The translations under genes were made by a program, and so were the position numbers. The notes beneath the pieces are model-generated. The model was not told the DNA's origin, made no database searches, and saw only the letters and a program-made list of their open reading frames with translations. A stretch of DNA of 27,591 nt from Sphingobium aromaticiconvertens (GTDB lineage Bacteria; Pseudomonadota; Alphaproteobacteria; Sphingomonadales; Sphingomonadaceae). Shown here in pieces: positions 1 through 6,693 of the stretch. Numbering within the stretch: the first letter of the stretch is position 1; every line of letters begins with the position of its first letter. The stretch is from NCBI RefSeq assembly GCF_037154075.1, contig NZ_JBANRJ010000003.1:1-27591 (forward strand). Reading direction: 5' to 3'.

Positions 1-1007
1 ACCGCGTTGCGCGCGGCCAGTTTTGCGCCATAGGCGGCCATGTAGACGAACTGGTCCCGTCCCGTTACATCGCCCGCCGCGTAAATGCCTGGAACCGACG
101 TTTCGAGGTGGTCATCGACGACGATTCCACCATTACGGGCAAGCACTATGCCGCGCTCCTCCAGCCCAAGCCCGTCGCTATTGGGTCGGCGTCCGGTGGC
201 GATGAGCACCTGTTCCGCCGCGACGGTGTCACAATGCCCCTCGCAGGTCAATTCGACCCCGCTCTGTGTTTGGGCGATACGCTGATAGCCGACACCTGCG
301 CAAACCCGCACGCCCTCGGCTTCCAAATAGTTTTTCAGCGCGGCACTCACTTCCGGGTCCATTTCGGGGAGCAGGCGGCTTCGGCAGCAGATGGTGACAT
401 CAACGCCCAGACGCGAAAACATCTGTCCCAGTTCTACCCCGATCACCCCGCCACCGATCACCAGCAGCGATTTGGGCAAGCGATCCAGCGCCAGCGCCGA
501 TGTGCTGGTTAGGTAGGGCACGCTGTCCATCCCCGGAATCGGCGGCACGGCGGCGTGCGCACCCATCGCCAATATGACCTTGCCGACCTTCATGGGCGCA
601 TCGCCGACAATCAGCGCACCATCGGCAAAGCGTGCCTTGCCCTCGATATAGCTCACACCGTCATAGGCGGGCAGCAGATCGACATATTTTTTTTGGCGCA
701 GCGTCGTGACAAGATCGTCCTTCGACGCCGCCAATACGGACCAGTCATCCATCTGGACAGCGCCCCCAAGGCCGGGAAAGCGCGCGGCGGCAAGCCCACC
801 ATGCACCGCTTCGGCGGCGCGGATCAGCGTCTTGGAAGGAACGCAGCCAACATTGACACAGGTGCCGCCAATCGTGCCGTGACCGACGAGCGCCACTTTC
901 GCGCCCAGATCGGCAGCGGCGATCGCGGCGGAGAACCCGGCAGAACCCGCGCCGATGACGGCCACGTCAAATCCTTCCTGCCCGGGGCGGTTGCAACAGT
1001 CGTTCAT
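1..1007 (-). CDS. merA: Mercuric reductase MerA, 5' part (continues at the right edge)
   Basis: This encodes the N-terminal part of mercuric ion reductase, the cytoplasmic flavoenzyme that reduces Hg(II) to volatile Hg(0) with NADPH. It starts at ATG 1007-1005 (MNDCCNRPG). An FAD-binding GAGSAG loop lies at about residues 19-24, and the redox-active pair C50/C55 sits in GGTCVNVGCVP. There is no N-terminal HMA (NmerA) domain, so this is a short-form MerA of about 472 residues in total. The frame is still open at position 1 (ending FVYMAAYGAKLAARNA plus two bases) and matches the C-terminal part at 27591-27181. It is last in a merT-merP-merA operon, starting 37 bp after merP. Identification is secure from the motifs. 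The break is the cut point of a circular molecule. Confidence 0.96.
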   Translation of the reverse strand, partial: MNDCCNRPGQEGFDVAVIGAGSAGFSAAIAAADLGAKVALVGHGTIGGTCVNVGCVPSKTLIRAAEAVHGGLAAARFPGLGGAVQMDDWSVLAASKDDLVTTLRQKKYVDLLPAYDGVSYIEGKARFADGALIVGDAPMKVGKVILAMGAHAAVPPIPGMDSVPYLTSTSALALDRLPKSLLVIGGGVIGVELGQMFSRLGVDVTICCRSRLLPEMDPEVSAALKNYLEAEGVRVCAGVGYQRIAQTQSGVELTCEGHCDTVAAEQVLIATGRRPNSDGLGLEERGIVLARNGGIVVDDHLETSVPGIYAAGDVTGRDQFVYMAAYGAKLAARNA

Positions 1008-1044
1008 TGCTTATCGCTTTCTTGAGGCGCTGGCGGCGCCCCGC

Positions 1045-1374
1045 TCAGTTTTGAATAGCGCGCGCCGGATAACCCGCGTTGGTTGATGCAGCGGCAATCG
1101 CAGCAGCATTGGTGCGGCGCGGGTTATAGGTTGCGCGCGCGGTCTTGGCTGCGAAATCGACCGTGACCGCCGTTACCCCGGCGACGCCTTCCATCGCCTT
1201 CTTCACGGTGATCGGGCAGGTGGCGCAGGTCATGTTCTCTATGGCAAAGGTGGTTTGCTTCTGAGCGGTTGCGGTAGCCGCGGGGCGATCTTGCGCCGTG
1301 CCACTAACTGCATAGGCGACCCCGCCGCCAGCCATAGCCAGCACGGCCATAGCGATACATACTGTCTTTTTCAT
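1045..1374 (-). CDS. merP: MerP periplasmic mercury-binding protein
   Basis: MerP is a periplasmic scavenger that captures Hg(II) and hands it to MerT. The 109-residue product has a Sec signal peptide (MKKTVCIAMAVLAMAGG, ending near VAYA) and one heavy-metal-associated domain with the metal motif NMTCATC (C50 and C53). The domain continues with the usual VKKAMEGVAGVTAVTVDF helix and strand. Its length and position between merT and merA are those expected for the family. Only 12 bp separate it from the merT stop, so the genes are surely cotranscribed from the MerR-controlled promoter near 1817-1847. Confidence 0.96.
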   Translation of the reverse strand: MKKTVCIAMAVLAMAGGGVAYAVSGTAQDRPAATATAQKQTTFAIENMTCATCPITVKKAMEGVAGVTAVTVDFAAKTARATYNPRRTNAAAIAAASTNAGYPARAIQN

Positions 1375-1386
1375 GGGTATTTCCTT

Positions 1387-1782
1387 TCAATAGAACCAGG
1401 GTGCCCACCAGTCGATGGTGAGCGCCAGGATGGCGACGGCAAGGCCCAGCCACAGCACCGCCTTGGTGGTCCAAGCCGATTGTGGACGAGCGCAGTAGGA
1501 ACCGTCTTCACAGGGCGGTTTCGGCTTGAAATAGACATGCCAGAAGCCGTAGCCGAGCAGCGCGAGCGTTACGCCTGCGACATAGGGCTTGTAAGGTTCG
1601 AGCGCCGTCAGGTTGGCGATCCACGCGCCGGAAATTCCGAGCATAACCAACAGTAGCGGGACGACGCAGCAAGCCGAGGCGAGCCCCGCGCCGATCAATG
1701 CGCCCGCCGCAACCCAGTTTGCCTGCTTCGGCTCGTGGTTTTCGGTGAGGGCTGGCTGTCCCGCTTCCGGCGTTGAGACCAT
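1387..1782 (-). CDS. merT: MerT inner-membrane mercury transporter
   Basis: MerT is an inner-membrane protein that accepts Hg(II) from MerP and delivers it to cytoplasmic MerA. I chose ATG 1782 (MVSTPEAG), giving 131 residues. A longer open frame reaches 1926, but it would run through the mer promoter and into merR. Three hydrophobic segments are visible, at about residues 23-52, 65-85 and 105-130. The first carries the vicinal pair C38/C39 (SACC), and a second pair, C91 and C97, lies in the cytoplasmic loop (CEDGSYC). Both pairs are the known Hg(II) ligands of the family. It is the first gene of the mer operon, facing away from merR. Confidence 0.94.
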   Translation of the reverse strand: MVSTPEAGQPALTENHEPKQANWVAAGALIGAGLASACCVVPLLLVMLGISGAWIANLTALEPYKPYVAGVTLALLGYGFWHVYFKPKPPCEDGSYCARPQSAWTTKAVLWLGLAVAILALTIDWWAPWFY

Positions 1783-1816
1783 GGCTTGAATCCCTTGTTC
1801 CAACTGAGTGATTCGC

Positions 1817-1847
1817 AGTGTAGGCTCTGTAGCCACTACAGACTCAA
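1817..1847 (-). promoter_or_regulatory. Divergent mer operator/promoter with 19-bp spacer
   Basis: Reading toward merT, a -35 TTGAGT (1847-1842) and a -10 TACACT (1822-1817) are separated by 19 bp. This over-long spacer is the hallmark of promoters that MerR activates by DNA untwisting. A perfect dyad lies between them at 1827-1841: CTGTAG, three bases, CTACAG. merR starts 11 bp beyond the -35, so MerR bound here should also repress its own gene. Confidence 0.9.
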
Positions 1848-1858
1848 GAGGTATTTTC

Positions 1859-2281
1859 ATGGAGCAACAGGTCGGCATCTTGCGTGCCCAGCTTGCCCGG
1901 AAAACAGGCTGCAATCTCGAAACCATCCGCTATTACGAGAAGGTGGGATTGCTGCCGGGGCCGCCTCGCAGTTCCAACGGCTACCGCGTCTATTCGCCGG
2001 AACTGGTGCAAAGGTTGCAGTTCATCCTGCGCGCGCGCGACCTTGGCTATGCAATGGATGAGATACGGTCATTGTTGTCGCTCACCGATACCGGTGCACA
2101 AACCTGCGCGGAGGTTATGGCGAGAACCGAACTCCACCTTGAAGATGTCCGCCGCCGCATTGCAGATTTGCAGAAGATAGAGGTGACGCTGGCGACCACG
2201 TTAGCCAGATGCACTGGAGATGACGTTGCCGAATGTCCCATCCTGGAAGCACTCCAGTTTTTACCCCATCAAGGCAATTGA
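1859..2281 (+). CDS. merR: MerR mercury-responsive regulator
   Basis: MerR is a dimeric metal-sensing transcription factor. The start ATG 1859 (MEQQVGILRAQLARKTG) gives 140 residues, and an in-frame ATG at 1808 would lie inside the operator. The N-terminal winged HTH is typical (TIRYYEKVGLLPGPPRSSNGYRVY, about residues 22-45), followed by a long dimerisation helix. Three cysteines sit where MerR binds Hg(II): C83, C118 and C126. C118 and C126 are separated by seven residues, whereas I recall eight in the Tn501 protein, so this is a divergent subtype. It is divergent from merT, sharing the operator at 1817-1847. Confidence 0.95.
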   Translation: MEQQVGILRAQLARKTGCNLETIRYYEKVGLLPGPPRSSNGYRVYSPELVQRLQFILRARDLGYAMDEIRSLLSLTDTGAQTCAEVMARTELHLEDVRRRIADLQKIEVTLATTLARCTGDDVAECPILEALQFLPHQGN

Positions 2282-2451
2282 CGCCATCTTTGAGGGATTT
2301 GATTTCGTGATGTCAGCTTGGAGTATAGCCTAACTGGACGTCAGGGCGGTACTGCGGTTTCTGTCAGATTAGGGTGATAAACGGAATTTGTTGACGAATT
2401 TCGTTACGTATCATAGATTTCAACCTGACATTTTGATGGAGAGAGTGCGCA
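2282..2451 (+). other. Probable res site of the mer transposon
   Basis: This 170-bp non-coding gap between merR and tnpR is where a Tn3-family resolution site is expected. Several copies of a TGTCAG-type element occur: TGTCAGCTTG near 2310, TGTCAGATTA near 2361, and CTGACA and ACGTCAGG in the opposite sense. Such elements resemble resolvase subsites. I cannot fix the crossover point by eye. Confidence 0.55.
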
Positions 2452-3012
2452 GTGAAGGGGCAACGGATCGGCTATGTCCGGGTCAGCACGTTCGATCAGA
2501 ATGTGGATCGCCAATTGGAAGGTCAGTCGCTCGATCGGACCTTCACCGACAAGGCATCGGGCAAGGACGTCAACCGCCCCCAGCTTGAGGCTCTGCTCAC
2601 TTTCGCCCGCGAAGGCGATACCGTCGTCGTCCACAGCATGGATCGGTTGGCCCGCAATCTGGATGACCTGCGCAAGCTGGTCCAGGGCCTCACCAAGCGA
2701 GGTATCCGGATCGAGTTTGAGAAGGAAAGCCTGTCCTTCTCGGGGGAGGACTCCCCGATGGCCAATCTGATGCTCTCGGTCATGGGTGCGTTTGCTGAGT
2801 TCGAGCGCGCTCTGATCCGCGAACGGCAACGCGAAGGCATTGCGATCGCTCGGCAGCGCGGCGCCTATCGGGGGCGGAAACGGTCGCTCTCGGATGAGAT
2901 GATTGCCGATCTGCACCGCCGCGTTGCCGCCGGTGAACGCAAGGCGACCATAGCGCGCGACATGGGCATCAGCCGCGAAACCCTCTACCAGTACCTTCGC
3001 GCCGCTGCCTGA
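2452..3012 (+). CDS. tnpR: TnpR serine resolvase of the mer transposon
   Basis: This is a small serine recombinase that resolves transposition cointegrates at res. It starts at GTG 2452, preceded by a GGAGAGAG ribosome site, and has 186 residues. The catalytic serine is S12 in YVRVSTFDQN. The rest of the catalytic domain is intact (HSMDRLARNLDDL, MGAFAEFERALIRERQREG). A C-terminal HTH follows (ERKATIARDMGISRETLYQYL). The stop lies 13 bp from the inner edge of the right terminal repeat. The gene sits at the opposite end of the element from its tnpA, with the mer operon between them. In most known mer transposons (Tn501, Tn21) tnpR and tnpA are adjacent. Confidence 0.92.
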   Translation: MKGQRIGYVRVSTFDQNVDRQLEGQSLDRTFTDKASGKDVNRPQLEALLTFAREGDTVVVHSMDRLARNLDDLRKLVQGLTKRGIRIEFEKESLSFSGEDSPMANLMLSVMGAFAEFERALIRERQREGIAIARQRGAYRGRKRSLSDEMIADLHRRVAAGERKATIARDMGISRETLYQYLRAAA

Positions 3013-3025
3013 CACCAATGTTCAC

Positions 3026-3074
3026 ATTATGTCCGGAAAATCGTTGTTCAGCGTACAAAGCTTGAGGTGACGCC
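3026..3074 (-). repeat. Right terminal inverted repeat of the mer transposon, plus duplication
   Basis: This 49-bp repeat matches the copy at 24060-24108 in inverted orientation at 41 of 49 positions. The outermost 14 bases (GGCGTCACCTCAAG) are identical. It is followed directly by CAATT (3075-3079), the same five bases that precede the left repeat at 24055-24059. This is the 5-bp target duplication expected of Tn3-family insertion. Confidence 0.95.
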
Positions 3075-3170
3075 CAATTGCTGATGCTCCAGGGGCAGGC
3101 CCCGTTGATCGTGGAGAAGATCCGATATTACGATCAACGCGAGTTCGCAGGGCTGGCCGATCCCGGCTGA
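3075..3170 (+). pseudogene. traG: traG/virD4 3' fragment, severed by the mer transposon
   Basis: This holds the last 31 or so codons of the conjugation coupling protein, translating to LLMLQGQAPLIVEKIRYYDQ followed by REFAGLADPG and TGA at 3168-3170. Joining 22591-24059 to 3080-3170 (one CAATT retained) gives 1560 nt, exactly 520 codons with no frame change. The product also reads naturally across the join, from MRMPPTDQ into LLMLQGQAPLIV. The fragment has no start codon or promoter and should not be expressed. Downstream of the TGA the same frame stays open to a TAG at 3363, so the annotated stop might itself be secondary. Confidence 0.93.
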
Positions 3171-3505
3171 GCGGCCACAGGGGGCGCGATCGTCGCCTAT
3201 GGCGCAGCGGAAGGGGAAAGAGCGGCAACCCCGGCTCCTGACCGCCCTGGACCTCTCAGCACGGCGCTAGAACGCGATTGGGTAATGAACCCGCCCCACT
3301 TCCCCCTCGGAAGTCCAGCGACCGCAGGTCGCCTTGTGACGGCATCGCCGTCACGCATCAAATAGCGCATTGGCCGGTAGGCCAATTCCATATTCCTCAT
3401 CTTTAGAACCGCATTTCCTCTCACGCGCCCGCGATGATTCTAGATTCTGGGATTCTATGATTCAGGGGTATCAAACGCATTGATTATAAAGGTGTATTTC
3501 GGCCT
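3171..3505. other. Non-coding region upstream of the origin, with two hairpins and a GATTC array
   Basis: I find no convincing gene here. There are two hairpins in tandem. One is GTGACGGC / GCCGTCAC with a 3-nt loop (3336-3354). The other is ATTGGCC / GGCCAAT with a 4-nt loop (3369-3386). Neither has a following T-run. A short array of GATTC units lies at about 3436-3463 (GATTCTA, GATTCTG, GATTCTA, GATTCA), in an AT-richer stretch just before the iterons. Its position suits an origin accessory or unwinding element, but that is inference. Confidence 0.5.
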
Positions 3506-3590
3506 ATCATGAGGGATGGGGTGGGGCATCATGAGAAATGGGGTGCCCTATTGTGAGTTTTGGGGTGGGGGTATTATGAGAAATGGGGTG
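3506..3590 (+). repeat. Four RepA iterons (oriV)
   Basis: Four 18-bp direct repeats lie at 3506, 3528, 3550 and 3573, spaced 22, 22 and 23 bp apart, about two helical turns. The consensus is ATNRTGAGNNWTGGGGTG; copies 2 and 4 (ATCATGAGAAATGGGGTG and ATTATGAGAAATGGGGTG) are nearly identical. Phased repeats directly upstream of a Rep_3 initiator gene are the classical iteron origin. Confidence 0.92.
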
Positions 3591-3591
3591 C

Positions 3592-3623
3592 ATGAAGTGA
3601 GGCCATTTCTTTTCTCACCTCAT
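3592..3623. promoter_or_regulatory. Inverted half-iteron operator upstream of repA
   Basis: ATGAAGTGAG (3592-3601) and CTCACCTCAT (3614-3623) form an inverted repeat with one mismatch and a 12-bp gap. Both arms share the ATGAG/TGAG core of the iterons. Rep_3 initiators typically repress their own promoter by binding such inverted half-iterons as dimers. A -10-like CATAAT overlaps the right arm (3621-3626). TTGACC at 3630 is an alternative -35. I cannot decide which promoter is used. Confidence 0.6.
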
Positions 3624-3664
3624 AATACCTTGACCCTGTTCGCACATCGACCGAATGTCCCATC

Positions 3665-4765
3665 ATGGACGGGACAGCCGACACAACTGGTCGCACGATG
3701 GAGGTGGCGCGGATCGAGAAAGAGCGTGGCTCTGACACGATTGTACAGCCGCGCGAGCTAGTCGAAGTCCGCTACGCGCGGGGGGTTTCCCTTAGCCTGT
3801 CTGCGCGCAAGGTGTTCGCGTTGATGATGCACCAGGCCGCAGGCGATGCCTGGCGGGACCAGGAACATAGAATCACCAAGCGCATGTTGCGCGGCTCCCA
3901 CAACTCCAACGATCGCCTTGCTGAGACGATCGACGAGCTGATGGGTATCTTCTTTGCCATGCCTGACAAGGTGGAAGGCGACCACGGGCGGCGCACCTTC
4001 CAGATGATCGAAGAGACATTTGAGGGGGGTGAACAGGGGTGGTTGATCTACCGTTTCACCCGACGCGCGCGCGACCTCCTGAAAGACAGCGAAGCCTATG
4101 CACTCCTGCACCGGGCAACAGTGCTGGCCTTCGATAGCAAATATGCCCTCGAACTATACCAGCTCGGAGCGTTGCTCTACCGACGAGACGTGCCGATCTG
4201 GCGCGGCGATGTGGAAACCCTCCGGGCAAAACTTGGTGTTCCAGAAGGGTCTTACAGCTCTTTCGCCGATCTTCGACGCTTCGTCCTCGATGCCGCAACG
4301 GCGGAAATCAACCAGCTTGTGCCGCAGTTCTCGGTGGCATGGGACGTCGCAAAAAGGCGGGGCCGCAAGGTCATCGAGATTGCTATAACCTTCCGCCGCA
4401 AGCCGCCGATCGCTGCGGTAGCGGCTGAAGAGGAAAACGAACGCCATCGCGCCGGTCGCCGAGCACGTCGCGATGGCACGGCGGAAACGATACTCGACCC
4501 CAGTGCGATCATCGCTGCAACAGTCGCGAATTTGGGCGTGTCTGATGTTTTGCGCTGGCCTACCGACGATCAGGTAACGGAATTTGGCGCAACGGAGTTG
4601 CACGCGATCGGCGTCACCTATGGTGGAGGGCACGCCGTGCAGCGGTTGGCAGATCAATATGCGCGGGTGCGAACCGACAAGCGACGCCAGCTCCGGGGAG
4701 ATGCTCTACGCGAAGATTGGACGACTTGGGTAAGGGGTTGCGCGGAAAAATGGAGTAAACCCTAA
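3665..4765 (+). CDS. repA: RepA replication initiator, Rep_3 family
   Basis: This is the plasmid replication initiator, 366 residues, expected to bind the iterons at 3506-3590 and recruit the host replisome. The N-terminal half looks like the first winged-helix domain of Rep_3 initiators (LSLSARKVFALMMHQAAG followed by ITKRMLRGSHNSNDRLAETI). The second domain includes YALELYQLGALLYRR and ETLRAKLGVPEGSYSSFADL. The C-terminal third is basic and divergent. No clear Shine-Dalgarno precedes ATG 3665; an in-frame ATG at 3698 is possible. The stop codon lies inside an inverted repeat (4757-4786). The family is supported by pattern recognition and by the adjacent iterons. Confidence 0.9.
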   Translation: MDGTADTTGRTMEVARIEKERGSDTIVQPRELVEVRYARGVSLSLSARKVFALMMHQAAGDAWRDQEHRITKRMLRGSHNSNDRLAETIDELMGIFFAMPDKVEGDHGRRTFQMIEETFEGGEQGWLIYRFTRRARDLLKDSEAYALLHRATVLAFDSKYALELYQLGALLYRRDVPIWRGDVETLRAKLGVPEGSYSSFADLRRFVLDAATAEINQLVPQFSVAWDVAKRRGRKVIEIAITFRRKPPIAAVAAEEENERHRAGRRARRDGTAETILDPSAIIAATVANLGVSDVLRWPTDDQVTEFGATELHAIGVTYGGGHAVQRLADQYARVRTDKRRQLRGDALREDWTTWVRGCAEKWSKP

Positions 4766-4786
4766 TGGTTGTCGCTCTTAGGGTTT
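4757..4786. promoter_or_regulatory. Inverted AAACCCTAA repeat between repA and the HTH gene
   Basis: AAACCCTAA (4757-4765) and TTAGGGTTT (4778-4786) are perfect 9-bp inverted arms with a 12-bp gap. The left arm contains the repA stop codon. A third copy, AAACCCTAA, lies inside the next gene near 5053. There is no T-run after the stem, so an operator for the downstream HTH protein is likelier than a terminator. Confidence 0.5.
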
Positions 4787-4842
4787 CGCGATACCCTACA
4801 GAAACAGGGACACGTTCCCGGTTGGAAACGGGGGAATAAAGC

Positions 4843-5277
4843 ATGGCAACCGTCTCAATGACGAAGGGGGCTGAACTGGCTGGGGTCAGCAAGGGGACCG
4901 TCTCCAAAGCCCTTAAATCCGGTCGTCTTAGCTATGCTGAGAAGACCGATAACGGCTACCTTATCGACACGTCCGAACTGTTCCGGGTGTTTCCTCCGAA
5001 ACAGAAGGAAACGGTTGACGAGTCACGCTTAGATACCCCCGATGGAAACAGGGAAACCCTAATAAATTCAGGGGGGTTGCAGCGGGAGATTGAACTGTTG
5101 CGTGAACAGCTACAGGATCGTGATGGCGTGGTTTCCGACCTGCGCCAACGGCTCGATAAATCCGAGGAAGAACGTCGAGAAGCACAGGCGCGGGTGATCG
5201 GATTGCTCACCGGGCCAGAGGCAGCAGAATCGAAACGTGGCTTTTTCGGTCGCCTGTTCGGACGATCTGACGATTGA
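4843..5277 (+). CDS. HTH/coiled-coil plasmid DNA-binding protein downstream of repA
   Basis: The 144-residue product starts at ATG 4843, with GGGGGA seven bases upstream. Residues 1-50 form an HTH of the excisionase/MerR-like kind (TKGAELAGVSKGTVSKALKS, then GYLIDTSELFRVF). Residues about 77-125 are a charged coiled coil (LQREIELLREQLQDRDGVVS and following). The C-terminus is basic and aromatic (RGFFGRLFGRSDD). This architecture, and the LIDTSELFRV signature as I remember it, match the second gene of Rep_3 replicons in Acinetobacter-type plasmids, where it is called a plasmid replication DNA-binding protein of unclear function. It may bind the AAACCCTAA repeats or the GAAACRGGGA repeats near 4801, 4832 and 5046. 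A role in copy control or stability is inference. Confidence 0.75.
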   Translation: MATVSMTKGAELAGVSKGTVSKALKSGRLSYAEKTDNGYLIDTSELFRVFPPKQKETVDESRLDTPDGNRETLINSGGLQREIELLREQLQDRDGVVSDLRQRLDKSEEERREAQARVIGLLTGPEAAESKRGFFGRLFGRSDD

Positions 5278-5307
5278 CCTCTGGAATGGGTGGGCGGCGG
5301 TAGCTGG

Positions 5308-5496
5308 CTATCTTGCTTGCCACATCCCGAAGCCCACCGCGTCTTCATAGGTTTTAGGCATGAAGCCGGGGTGGGCAGCTTCATATTCAGCCCTACGCCG
5401 ATCATAAGTTCCGTCTTTACGAAGCGACGCATCGCCTACGGAATAGGCATCATTTCTCAGCTTTTGGGCTTTGATCCGCCATTCCTCCACCTCATT
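5308..5496 (-). pseudogene. 3' fragment of a hypothetical gene split by a Tn3-family element
   Basis: This is the C-terminal part of a backbone gene whose 5' part is at 11714-11524. Removing the transposon and one TCATT copy joins SYDPNE to VEEWRIKAQK without a frameshift and gives a 124-residue protein (375 nt). The fragment has a GTG at 5490 that could in principle restart a 60-residue peptide ending EAAHPGFMPKTYEDAVGFGM. I do not recognise the protein. It is polar, with no membrane segment and no catalytic motif that I can see. The intact gene began 19 bp after the serine resolvase stop, so it was probably cotranscribed with it. Confidence 0.88.
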
Positions 5497-5535
5497 GGCC
5501 CCGTGACCGCGAAGCTGTGCAAATTGGCCATTTGG
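5497..5535 (+). repeat. Left inverted repeat of the outer transposon
   Basis: It begins GGCCCCGTGACCGCGAAG and matches the right copy (11485-11523) at 38 of 39 bases. The single difference is T versus A at position 28. TCATT immediately precedes it. Confidence 0.95.
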
Positions 5536-5539
5536 GGTT

Positions 5540-6163
5540 TCAGCGCCAGAGACCCTCGAACCGGCGTCCGGCCGTACGCGTGTAGCGGACGGTGTGTTTG
5601 GGGTCGCGGTGGCCGAGATAGTCCTGGATCAGCCGGAGGTCGTAGGCGCGGTTCGCGAGCGCGAACCCGCACGAGTGGCGCAGCATGTGCGGGTTGACCG
5701 GCGGCAGGCCGGCGCGCGCCGAGGCTTGGGCCAGCAGGTAATTCACGGCCTGGCGGGTCAGCTGCGCCCTGCGCTCAGACACGAACAGCCAAGGCAGGTG
5801 ATCATCGCGCCCGCCGAGGTAACGCCTGATCGCGCGCAGTTCGTCGCCTGCGATCGGCTGTTCGACTGACAAACCGTTTTTGAGACGACGCACCCACAGG
5901 CGCGATACGGCAACGTCGACCTCGTCGCGCCGCAGCGCGGTCGCCTCACTTACACGGAGCCCATGACGATACATCATGAGCAGGAGCAGGTGGTCGCGCG
6001 GTCCATGACGGCCAGCTTTGGCGGCATCGAGCAGGCGGTCGATCTCGGCTGCGGTGAGGAAATCCTTGCGGCGTTCGTGGGCATCAGCGGCCGCATCGGC
6101 GCCACTCTTTACATTTCGCCAGCTGGTCACCTTCTCAGCCATGCTGCGTTCTCCTGGGCGCAT
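5540..6163 (-). CDS. Tyrosine recombinase/integrase of the outer Tn3-family element
   Basis: The product is a 207-residue (or 200 from ATG 6142) tyrosine recombinase of compact FimB-like size, essentially a catalytic domain. The conserved catalytic set is visible: R70 (RHGLRVSE), a likely K95 in the beta-hairpin, H159 and R162 (HMLRHSCG), H185 (YLGHRD) and Y194 (TVRYTRT). It lies between the tnpA 3' end and the terminal repeat, and its stop is five bases from that repeat. Because the element has no serine resolvase, this enzyme probably resolves cointegrates, as TnpI does in Tn4430, using the inverted arms at 6182-6213 just upstream of its start. An alternative is an accessory integrase picked up by the transposon. 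Confidence 0.88.
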   Translation of the reverse strand: MRPGERSMAEKVTSWRNVKSGADAAADAHERRKDFLTAAEIDRLLDAAKAGRHGPRDHLLLLMMYRHGLRVSEATALRRDEVDVAVSRLWVRRLKNGLSVEQPIAGDELRAIRRYLGGRDDHLPWLFVSERRAQLTRQAVNYLLAQASARAGLPPVNPHMLRHSCGFALANRAYDLRLIQDYLGHRDPKHTVRYTRTAGRRFEGLWR

Positions 6164-6213
6164 CGCCTTACTGTCGGCACTACTCTTGACGAAATGCGCC
6201 TTTTGTAAAGAGT
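6104..6213 (+). other. Candidate tyrosine-recombinase core site with accessory repeat
   Basis: ACTCTTGACGAAA (6182-6194) and TTTTGTAAAGAGT (6201-6213) are inverted 13-bp arms matching at 11 of 13 positions, separated by exactly six bases (TGCGCC). This is the geometry of an XerCD/TnpI-type strand-exchange core. A third copy of the arm, ACTCTTTACATTT, lies at 6104-6116 in direct orientation, inside the first codons of the recombinase. The arrangement recalls the IR plus DR layout of the Tn4430 internal resolution site. Confidence 0.6.
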
Positions 6214-6231
6214 GAATAGGCCGGTCGAAGT

Positions 6232-6693
6232 TTACGCGGCTATCCTTGCCTCAATGTCGAGCCGCCGCTCCATGTTCAGGTCGAACGCGCCATACGGACT
6301 GACATGCGCCCAGATGAGCGGAGTCAGCCCACGCTCGTCCGCCGCGGTCATGCGCCCGCGCCAGCGTTTCTCGGCGAGTACGCGCTGGAGCATCAGCGTG
6401 TTGACGTACACGAGGCAGGACTGGAGGAGGTGCAGCGCCGCGACCGATGCCTGCTGGTCGTCGAGCCGGTTCGATGCGACCTCGCCGCCCCGGCCGAAGA
6501 AGATGAAGCCGTTGGCCGAGTTCCAGGTCTCGACGACGTTCAGCCCTTCGTTGATTTCGCGACGCAGGGCCTCGTCGTGCAGGTAGCGGCACAGGAACGC
6601 AGTCTTCATTGCCTTGCCGAGCTCGGCGAGCGCCTTGTAGGTCGGGTGCTGGACGTTGTTCCTCGTGAACCGCCGGAGGATCGCCTCGGGATC
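6232..6693 (-). pseudogene. tnpA 3' fragment of the outer transposon
   Basis: This is the last ~153 codons of a Tn3-family transposase, from [13 protein letters not shown] just inside the inner element's repeat to a stop at 6232. Family-typical C-terminal text includes [40 protein letters not shown] and [20 protein letters not shown]. It pairs with the 5' fragment at 11425-10485. Together they give only about 465 of the ~990 residues expected, so about 520 residues of the middle, including the first two catalytic acidic residues, are missing. Confidence 0.92.

Larger units (their letters stand above)
1..3074. mobile_element. Mercury-resistance Tn3-family transposon, right part
   Basis: This is the right portion of the same element: most of merA, then merP, merT, merR, the res region, tnpR and the inverted repeat at 3026-3074. 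The matching target duplication CAATT follows at 3075-3079. Confidence 0.95.

Noticed and set aside
108..1025. Two plus-strand frames of 134 and 156 codons at the left edge
   Set aside because: Both are antisense to merA, whose flavoprotein and cysteine motifs are unambiguous.
1387..1926. A 179-residue MerT from the upstream start
   Set aside because: The extra 48 codons would pass through the mer promoter dyad and the merR start. ATG 1782 gives the normal family length.
3336..3386. Rho-independent terminators
   Set aside because: Both hairpins are good stems, but neither is followed by a T-run on either strand.
3197..3424. Short minus-strand frames upstream of the origin
   Set aside because: They have low-complexity arginine- and proline-rich text and no start signals, and they cross the two hairpins.
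3506..3590. Possible CRISPR array
   Set aside because: There are only four 18-bp repeats with 4-5-bp gaps, immediately before a Rep_3 gene. These are iterons, with no spacers and no cas genes.
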